Translations under genes and position numbers: made by a program | Origin: Lophius americanus | Lineage: Eukaryota > Chordata > Actinopteri > Lophiiformes > Lophiidae | Assembly: GCA_037951165.1 (NCBI GenBank) | Contig: JBBDHG010000057.1 | Coordinates: 10,876,001-10,940,000, forward strand | DNA length: 64,000 nt | Reading direction: 5' to 3' | Notes under the pieces: model-generated | The model's database searches: none | Told to the model about the DNA's origin: nothing | The model's input: the letters and a program-made list of their open reading frames with translations, nothing else | Shown here: positions 55,851-64,000 of the stretch, in pieces | Layout: the number at the start of each line of letters is the position of its first letter | How positions within the stretch are numbered: the first letter of the stretch is position 1

Positions 55851-57519
55851 TAAAAATGCTGTTCTAGCTTTGGATGAGTCTTCAAAGTTATCCTTGTTGC
55901 TGTAAATTGTGGAATTATAAATTAAAAAAGGGAAATCAGAAAACATAAAAGCATGCATGTATTAGTCAAACTTAAAACATAGAATGTGCATAGCAAATTT
56001 CTTTCCAGCCCTCAAAGGGAGGCGATCCAGTTCACATTGTCAGTAGGCCTACTTCTTTGACGGTCAGACTGCTTACATATAATGTTGATTCATGCATCTT
56101 TGCTTTTATCACAGAGCTGTTTCTACTCAGTGAGACAAAGCGAAGCACCCGATGGACCAATTATTTTAGCTTTCTTATTGACATCCGGCTTCACTATTAG
56201 TGTGGGCCTATGGATATAGGAGCAGATTTTCAGTGCAACCCCGTGATAAAGCTGACAGGATGGGGTCAGCATGTTTCTACGATGAGTCTTCTTCAGAGTC
56301 CTCACAATAAGAGCTTTTTAATAAGAGCCTGCCCAGTAATGCAGGAGAAACCAAATAAATAAGTGCAGAAAAAGAAATGCTGTCAAAGAAACCTGAAGCT
56401 AGCACACGCAGCACCCAGGCTTAATGAAATTGGCTACATGAACACAGATGGTGTTTCATGACGATCTCAGGCTGCTGTAATGATCCTGCACCCTGAATTG
56501 CACCAATTCCAGCCATTTTCATAAAGGTGTTTACTCTGACTGAGTGGTTAGAGCCTCCAGCTATTGAACAACACATTTCATTTAGATTGGTGGATGCGAT
56601 CAGAGTACTGAAAGGGACGCCAGGGTGCTGTGCTTTATTGAAGTCGAAACATTCCTTGTATAAGTGCTGGCAAGCGAGCTTCATTCAGCCAGCTGTTTCA
56701 CACTTTAAAAAAAATACAACTTCAAAGGGTTTACATTTCATAGTTCCTTAATTCCCGTGTTTGCAGTCATTACGGATATTATATCTGTACTCTTTCCAAT
56801 AAAAGGTGAAAATGGAATAAATAAAATAAAATGGAATAAACCTGGAGTGGAGTGCACATAAAACATTTGTTCTCTCTTAATTTCATATGTATTGGTGTCT
56901 TTCATTATATAATTGTATGCAACATTGTGTTGAATTAAGAAGAAACAACAATAACTGAAACATGTTCCACTAAAGGTTCAATGTGAAAAAAATTTAGTGG
57001 AATCTATTTGTGAAGTTCCAGATTTTCACTTAGATTACACTTCAGCTCATCCCTCCCAACCGAGAATCTACAGAGGGATCCAGCCATCAAAATTATGTCA
57101 TCAGGAAGGCTGTAGATAGATCAATTCAGAAATTATATTTAGTTTTTTATTCTGTAAAACTAAGTTCAAGGATTATGAGATAACCAATAATTAGAATTTT
57201 GAGGCATTGTGGTACATTGTCTGGATCCAAAGCTCCAGGGGGCCTATACAAGTACGATATCGCCAGCCTACCAATCTCCTGACAACTCCATGAAGCTGTC
57301 TTGAGTATATCTCAAATACTCTATAGCATGTCGTCTCCTGCACCTTCCATGTCAGCGTCTCTGTTCAGCCCATGGAAGGAGCATCAAAGGAATCTAAAGT
57401 TGAACTGTTAAAAATGTGCCCCCAGCTCTGGCCCTAAAGAGAGATCAAAGGCAGCAATAGCCACATTGTGATGACACTGCGCCAAACTGTTTTTCAATTT
57501 TAATTGATTTTAAATGCTG
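55851..57519. other. noncoding, nothing recognised
   Basis: AT-rich. 56090-56700 has several unrepetitive stretches with short frames on both strands, none supported as a gene. Confidence 0.5.
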
Positions 57520-57710
57520 CAATACACATAACTTCACCAACATTAAACAACTCTAGGATATGCCAAAACCTATATCAGGGTAAAATTTCTTGGAAATCCG
57601 TCCAGTGGTTTATCCATAATTTAGTTTACAATCAAACAGACAAACAAACAGACTAATGCACAGGAGTGAAAAAATTAATTCCATCCAAGGCGGAAGTAAC
57701 GAAGCATGAA
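57520..57710 (+). repeat. LINE/SINE 3' tail (RTE-like)
   Basis: 'GGAAATCCGTCCAGTGGTTT', then 'CAATCAAACAGACAAACAAA' and 'CCAAGGCGGAAGTAA' reproduce the 3' tail of a widespread fish retroposon family that I associate with RTE-type LINEs. The upstream extent is unclear; homology may begin near 57480. Confidence 0.55.
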
Positions 57711-59829
57711 ACCTCACCATCAAAGATTGAAAGCAGAAGACTCTGACTATTGAAATTGTTCCAGTAAACTGGAGATGGTCGTGTAGTATACCTAGGGATT
57801 CCAATCCGGAGGACGACAAATGGCTTCACAGTGCTGAAGTGATCATTTCACCAGAGAGGAAAGAAGGTGCAGGAAACATTCGGTCCACAATCCTGGTAAG
57901 CAATGATGCCCAGACGAGGAAAGGGGCATTGTAAAGATTGCAGCCAGAGCTAGTCACCACAGCTGCAAGCAACCTTCAGCAACCCTTCCCAAGCCAACTA
58001 AACCGGTGAGTCACGCTGTTGTTGAGGAAATACGACTAGGAGGGGAGCGAGAACTTCATACTATGTGGCCGTTCATTGCCTGCAAAAACCTCACCAGTTC
58101 CCTCTCTGTCTCTAATGGTTTCACAAGTCAGGTTTTCATATTTCCGTTGATGGCGACATTTAAATTCCGTTAATTATGATCCTTAATTCGTGTAAACGTA
58201 AAATAATTATTCAGCTATAAGTTAGTCTTCATCCTCTTCCATGTTCGTTTTTAGAGGTCAAGCATTTCTTCATTGCTTTGCTGACACTTGTGCCTCTAAA
58301 CGTGAAAAGTCCTCTCTAGAGCCAGGGTTCAAACCTTTTGATCAGGCTACATCAAGGCAGCAAAACACGGTGGAAGAGCACCTGCCCCCTCTGATGATAT
58401 AAAGGGCTTTTTACAAACTAACATCAATATGTTTATTTTTAACAGCTGAAAATTCATTCAAATATACATAATTATGAATTTGATATTCTTTATGTTCAAA
58501 TAGAAAGCCCTAAATGTTACCCACTATGCCTTTAAATGATCACAAACTGTTCTTAGTGAGATCAATTCATCATAATCTGTTAGTATGTGTTTGTCTTGTT
58601 ATATGTTTGATTTTCCCATATAACACTTTTCACAACGTGAGTCCACAAGATAAAGTTACATTACTTTATTAATCTCCGTAACATAAAGGGCAGAGGCATA
58701 AATCCCATCTGCCTCTTTTCCATTCTGACCCTGTTCACCATTATATTTGACATATGACCTGCATAGCTCATCGTAACTAATGATGGTCATGATAAATTAT
58801 TTTCCTAAAATCTCACAGTAACACGAGACGGCTTAAATAGAAACCACAGCCACATAAAACCACAGAACTGGCTTTCCGTCACTGGAATTTGATAGTCTGG
58901 ATGATACCGACATTTAATTAAACCAAAATCACAAAAAATTAACAAATTACCATATCAGTAAGAATTGAATGTAAAGTGTAAGAAAAAAAGAGATGAGAAA
59001 GGAATAGCTAAAAGTTAAATGCTTGCATTAACCTTTTTATCCCTATCCTGTCGCCGCCGACAGGATTTGGCATGCTTACCACATTGAAATGATTTCGTTT
59101 TATCAGTTTTGTTGTACTTTTGTGGTACAAAACCTAATTAGTTAGGTTTCAATTTTGATATATGTTCGGGATTTGTAATTATAAAGGGGAAAATCATGTT
59201 CCACATTGAGAAAGTAAAAAGAAATAAGAGAGGAGAGAAAAGAGAAGACTCAAAAGAGAGAGCAAAAGAAATCCATAAAAGATGTAACATTACAGATCTC
59301 TGAAAAGGAGCAACATTTCAAAAAAAGGTTTTAAAATGCGTTCCTTTCCGTCAAAAGTATATCCCCATAGGTTTCCTTTAAGTAGAAAATAAGTTCTATT
59401 GGGAACAAATGTGTTATTTGTTGGTCAAAATAACTTCTTGATTACTCCTCATTATGTTTGCGATCTATCAAAGTGAATATAAAATTATCCAGCGTTCTAA
59501 AAGACACAGACCAGAATTTAAGTTTTTTGTTTTGTCAACTGAACTGAACTACAGGTTATCATCACCTGGTCAATTAACATAATGCCTGACAAGATGCCAC
59601 TGAGGTTAGTCTACAAATATTATATTCTGGGGATGAAGCATTAAATGTACAAAGACAATATCCATTACGTCCTACTGTAAAAGATGAAGCTTGAATCCCA
59701 GATGCAAAGGCAACTATCTGTCATGGGACTTCTGCGCATCCTTCTCATACTCCTCCCAGAATTAATTATGTTGCAGCTGTCAATCAGGCTGTCACATTCC
59801 ATTTCATAACATTCTGACCCATTTTCTCC
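57711..59829. other. noncoding, nothing recognised
   Basis: No supported gene. A small palindrome 'ATCCTGTCGCCGCCGACAGGAT' lies at about 59046-59067. Confidence 0.5.
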
Positions 59830-60835
59830 TGCATATCCTTGTGTCAGTAGCAGCAGGCTAGGAAAGATAGTCCCACTCCATAAAAGAGCCATCCTACCCA
59901 TCCTGGTGGATCCTGAGGCATTCCCATGCCAGATGTGATACATAAACCATCAGACGAGATGTTGTTCTGCACTGGGGTCTCCTCCTCGTTGGATTTACTT
60001 TTAAAATGTTCAAAGGGAGACGGTCTGAAGGGATCCTAATTAAAGACCTTTAACATCCCAACTTGCTCCTTTTAACATGAAGGAGTAACAGATCTACTCC
60101 CAGCTTTCTCCAGATGTCCAAGCTCCTCAACTTATCAGTGACCTCATTTTTGTCAGTCATGACCATAGGTGAGGGTTGGAATGTAGATCTTGTTGTAAAT
60201 TGACAGTTTTGATGAGATGCCTTCATCACAATCGACAGATAGAACACCTGCAATAATGCATACGGGGCACCAAACAGCCTTTCAACTTCACAGTCCATTT
60301 TCCAATCACTCGAGAACAAGACACCAAGATACTTAAACTCCTTTGTTTAAGGCAGCAACTCAACCCAAATCAGGAGGGGACAATCCGCAATATTCCAGAT
60401 GAGGATCGTGGCATCAGATTTGGATGTTTTGACAATCACACTTATGCCGACATTTTCACACTCAGTTGCAAACCAATCTGCTGCTGGAGATCACAGATTG
60501 ATTAAGTCAACAGAACCACATCATCTGCAAACAGCAGACATGAAATTCTAAGCACCCCAATCCAGAAACTCCCCCCACCTAAACTGCACCTTGATATCCT
60601 GTCCATACTAATGAAGAACAGAATCAGATACAAGGGACAGCCTTGGTTAATCCAAAACTGATGGAAAATATATCTGAGTTTTTGCCAAGGATAACGAAAG
60701 AACTCTCACTTTGGTTATAAAGGGGACGGATGATTCGTAGCAATGGCCCTGGTACCCAATACTCCGGCAGTAGCCCCCACAGCACTCCCTGGAGGGCACA
60801 CTCATAGGCCTTGTCTGTTTCACCCTCTATGAAGC
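59830..60835 (-). mobile_element. LINE remnant with LFADDVVLL motif, minus strand
   Basis: A minus-strand, 5'-truncated LINE of a clade different from the L2 elements. Reading from 60835 down: 'ECALQGVLWGLLPEYWVPGP', 'LLRIIRPLYNQSESS', a decayed LRQGCPLSP-type block, 'LLFADDVVLL' (about 60540-60510) with intact Asp pair, 'KEFKYLGVLFSSDWKMD' (about 60345), and 'DKLRSLDIWRKLGVDLLLLH' (about 60115-60060). The last part to 59830 is weak ('LAWEC' near 59925). An 89-codon frame (60319-60050) survives. The exact clade is not resolvable by eye. Confidence 0.85.
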
Positions 60836-62501
60836 CATGTTTCTTTAAATAATAGTAATAAATGATAAAGCTGTGGAAAAGGACTGAAACAATAATCTTT
60901 TGGAGAGGCTAGGAAACTGTTTGCCACGTGAATAAAACAGGTGATGGGTATGCTGTTTGCAGAACAAACGTGATTATAAAAGAGGATGACCGATATCTCC
61001 CTGCTGGCCATTACAAAGGGTACTGCACTTCCATCTTTGCTTCAGATTTCAGACCTGGAAATTCAATTCACCTCTTTAATAATGCATATGGGACAAACCT
61101 TATCAATCTAATCATTAAGCGATTGCGTTTTTCTCCTCCTTTATTTAAATTAATATTCGAGTAGCATTTGTCCAAAGTGACCTCTTAAAACCTTGTATAC
61201 AAGAGCTGAGAGTCGGACTATAAAAAAACATCATACATTTATAATTTATACACCTTCCAGTGGCGGAGGGTGTTAACAGGATATTTTGATAAGCACACTC
61301 AGTGACAAGGGCCTGACGTAGGGCCCAACAAGACCAGAAACACACAACATTGTAACGTATGCCTGTATAGGTTAGAATGTGTTTTGCGGGAATATGACAT
61401 CAACTCACAATAAGGGTAAAATAAAAGATGTCATCTTAAAATGGAGGTCAATTCCGTTGGAAGTTATCCATGACTTACAGCAGGGACATTGCCACTGTCA
61501 CGCAAGATAATAGCTATTACTGACAGGTTGGTAAAAGTCATGGAGTGCAGTGCACAGCTATAATTTCTCAGCCGTATATGCCATTGGTGTCAGCTCTCCT
61601 CTAGAAGGTATTCTCGGCGAAACAAGGAGTTCTTATAGGTCAAAGACAACAGCGCTGTGGAAATTCTGATAAATAGTTCCTGGCAAGGTTTCCGTGTGGT
61701 ACTTTTCTCTCCAATTTCATTTGTTCCGGCCCAGAGTGATCCACGACAGATTTATCCTGTTTCCAATTCTCTGCAGCACTAGTTCTGACAGTATTTGCGA
61801 AAGCATATAGATCATCGTGCAACAAATCGTCTTCCTTTTATTTTGTTTGGTGTTTACAAAGAAACCTTCTCTTCTGTATTTTTGCAAGTATGTGCACATG
61901 TTTGGATTTGATGTCTATGTCTGTATGTTTATCTATCCCACAATAAAAAGTGTCATAAAGTTTGCTTTCTAGCTTCCTTCATTTAACAGTGTCAGGACCA
62001 CTGCACTGTTAAGCGAACTGTTAAGATTGGAGATAGAGTCAATTGTTTGAACTGAAATCTATATAAGAGTACAGGAACAACGAATACAATTAATGCTGAA
62101 CAGGTGATGTATGCATTTTTTATTCACTCTATCGAAGTACTTCTATATCTGTCTCTTTCTTTCTTCTTCAGACTTTAACATTATTTTTTAACTGGTTATT
62201 TTTTCCTTGTGCCAAGACTGTTTCTCTGTCTTCACCATTCGCTGCCTTTACATCCCTTTGATTCAACCCTTCCTGTTTTTCTCTTCCCTCTCTTTGGAGT
62301 CTGCCTCCCTGTGTGAAGGGGAGAATGAGCTCAAAGAGAGGCTTGGCCGAAATCAAGAAAAGAAAACAAGACAGTTCACTGTTCTCAGCAGTTCTCATCT
62401 CTCCCAATTGAAAAAAAATCAGGTAGACCACTGTTGGAATGTGCTGATGGTTGAAAATAGGAGCAGTGATTTAAGTGATGCTCCTGTCACATATCAATCA
62501 T
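60836..62501. other. noncoding, nothing recognised
   Basis: AT-rich DNA without supported gene. The 116-codon plus frame at 62207-62557 runs into the following MITE and shows no motif. Confidence 0.5.
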
Positions 62502-62948
62502 ACCCTTTTTCCACCAAGCTTTTTTCAGGGCTAGTTCAGAGCCGCAGCCTTACTTAGCAAAAGTTCTTTGATTGTTGACAGCCTAAGCACAAGCTCCTAG
62601 CTCTCAAAACTGGTGCCAGGCAAGCACCAACCCTTTGCTGGTATAGGGCAGAACCGATTATATCAGGTGCTTGGGGCGGGGTTTTTGTGACCAACAAGAC
62701 CAGTGTAAACGCTGAACCGCCATTTTTAAAACAACAGCCGAGCGAGTTTCATCCATTAAACTAGCAATAATATCATCTTATTTTTTTATTTTAAAATTAA
62801 TAAAAAAAGTAATTTTTTTCTGGCTCTGGATCTCAATGTAGGCCTGTATAGCCAGGAACAGCACTTGCATCGCGATTTGAACCAATAAAGCATTAACAGT
62901 AGCAGCAGCAACAAACTAGCACCAGGTCCTTTTTGGTGGAAAAGGGGT
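62502..62948. mobile_element. MITE with CCCTTTTCCACCA terminal repeats
   Basis: Left end 'ACCCTTTTTCCACCAAGC' and right end, on the complement, 'ACCCCTTTTCCACCAAAAAG'. The similarity extends imperfectly about 45 bases inward ('GCTAGTTC' / 'GCTAGTTT'). About 447 bp and noncoding. The superfamily is not assigned because I could not see an unambiguous target duplication. Confidence 0.75.
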
Positions 62949-63154
62949 CTCAGTAGTCCGAGTTCCATACCCTCGAAAGGTCTAGGATATTATGGATTAT
63001 ATAACTCAAACTTTATTCAACTATAGACTTTAGTGAGAGGAGGAAATGTAATGGCTCTGGGAAAGATCGGTTGTATCTTTCTAATACTAGGGGGAGCATT
63101 ATATGGAATTGCAATCTCCTCAGCCGTAACTTTGTGTTAACGCTTTGTGATAAC

Positions 63155-63510
63155 TCAAAATCTAACACTAAGGTCTAACAAATGGTAAACACTTGCGTTT
63201 TTTCTATTAGAGTAAAACATTACTCTAATAGAAAACGCAATTAGAGGCATTACATTATCTTTGGGCCTTAATTTCTCCACCATTGATCTGACTTAGTCCA
63301 AATTCAGCGCATATATTTCGGGGGGTCTATCTTGTCTATATCCTATTTTATCCATATTTTACTCTAATAATTCATATTTTAATCATTTTAGGGAGCTTAT
63401 TTTTTGGGGTTCAATTAGGGGGATTGTTTGTACACCAATGGGGATTGGGGACTTTTTGGCGATATACCCTTGCTGTTGGGGACGACAGCGTAGGTCTATT
63501 TATATCCCTG
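63155..63510 (-). repeat. dispersed repeat R1, copy D
   Basis: Its complement starts 'GACCTACGCTGTCGTCCCC' and continues 'GCCAAAAAGTCCCCAATCCC', 'AACAATCCCCCTAATTGAAC' and 'ATTATTAGAGTAAAATATGG', aligning to copies B and C. A fold-back sits at its inner edge (63193-63240). Confidence 0.75.
63193..63240. repeat. hairpin with 21-23-bp arms
   Basis: Left arm 63193-63215, loop AACA, right arm 63220-63240. Arms are complementary except for two extra T in the left poly-T. It contains the R1 'CTATTAGAGTAA' block in both orientations. Confidence 0.92.
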
Positions 63511-64000
63511 AAAAATCAGCGGCATTATGGAACCGTCCACCGAGTCCGCCACCTACCTATCCTTAAAAAACATGTTATTATTATGCGGAGAGGGTTGTTG
63601 CTGTACAGGACAGGAATTTGTCAGAAGTCTGTCCAACATCAAGAAACAACCACCGAAAGAAATACATCAAAGTGTTGACAGATGACCAGGTTAAAGCAGA
63701 GTATTTCAGCAGATGATGTTAGCCCAGAGAGAATATCATATCTAGTGGAATAATATTCATAAATTCAAGTAAAATACAGACTTTGTTAATCCAAATGCAA
63801 CACGTGAAGGACATGTGGTGCATTTCAAAACCACACGGGATCCTCAGGTAATACTAGTCCCGAAGAACCGCAGCAGAATTCTTCTCTACACTGGTCTCGG
63901 CATCCTGCCAATCTGGTAAGAAAACTAAGAAACAAAAGTACATTATTGAGCAATTTATCATTGCCAGATTTGTCAACAGCTGTTTTGACTTAACAGTAAT
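63511..64000. other. noncoding, nothing recognised
   Basis: No supported gene to the window end. Confidence 0.5.

Overview
This window looks like AT-rich vertebrate intergenic DNA, most likely from a teleost fish. I found no intact host protein gene, no rRNA and no functional tRNA. The fish call is an inference. It rests on the mix of L2/CR1/Rex1-type LINEs, a second LINE clade with an LFADDVVLL motif, Ty3/Gypsy remnants and solo LTRs, hAT and Tc1/mariner DNA transposons, tRNA-SINE-like repeats, long (TA)n/(TG)n/(GATA)n microsatellites and a decayed Maverick/Polinton (adintovirus-like) element. Almost every open frame is short, starts at a non-ATG codon or is repeat-derived.

Layout. 1-3.5 kb: noncoding DNA with the first copy of a dispersed repeat called R1 here. 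3.56-5.86 kb: a broken plus-strand LINE (endonuclease plus reverse transcriptase). 6.8 and 9.24-9.83 kb: an older LINE remnant and two opposed copies of a composite LINE fragment. 9.88-11.44 kb: Ty3/Gypsy gag, zinc knuckle and reverse transcriptase. 12.2-15.17 kb: a nearly complete minus-strand L2-type LINE, followed by other LINE scraps to 16.0 kb. 17.67-18.55 kb: a solo LTR with a perfect 5-bp target duplication, then R1 copy B. 18.5-30.6 kb: mostly unrecognised noncoding DNA with a hairpin, a 108-bp tandem duplication, a proline-rich ORF built from a 108-bp minisatellite, and long microsatellites. 30.67-31.0 kb: an L2 fragment.

31.4-35.5 kb holds the most interesting object, a multi-gene remnant of a Polinton/adintovirus-type element. 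On the plus strand it has fragments resembling the packaging ATPase, a second conserved gene and possibly the polymerase N-terminus. On the minus strand, converging on these, it has a small Cys/His protein, an integrase C-terminus, a basic tail, a jelly-roll-type capsid protein and an adenain-like cysteine protease. All are broken by stops and frameshifts, yet the capsid-to-protease spacing and the protease start codon survive.

35.6-64 kb: SINE-like repeats, a second solo LTR (5-bp duplication), two tail-to-tail LINEs (39.06-41.04 kb), an 862-bp hAT element with a perfect 8-bp duplication (42.9-43.8 kb), R1 copy C, a Tc1/mariner transposase remnant (46.3 kb), a third short LTR derivative (55.7 kb), a minus-strand LINE (59.8-60.8 kb), a terminal-inverted-repeat MITE (62.5-62.95 kb) and R1 copy D.

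The genes do not form a working pathway. The window records successive insertions, and what survives is decayed coding sequence. All calls come from reading motifs by eye, without database search.
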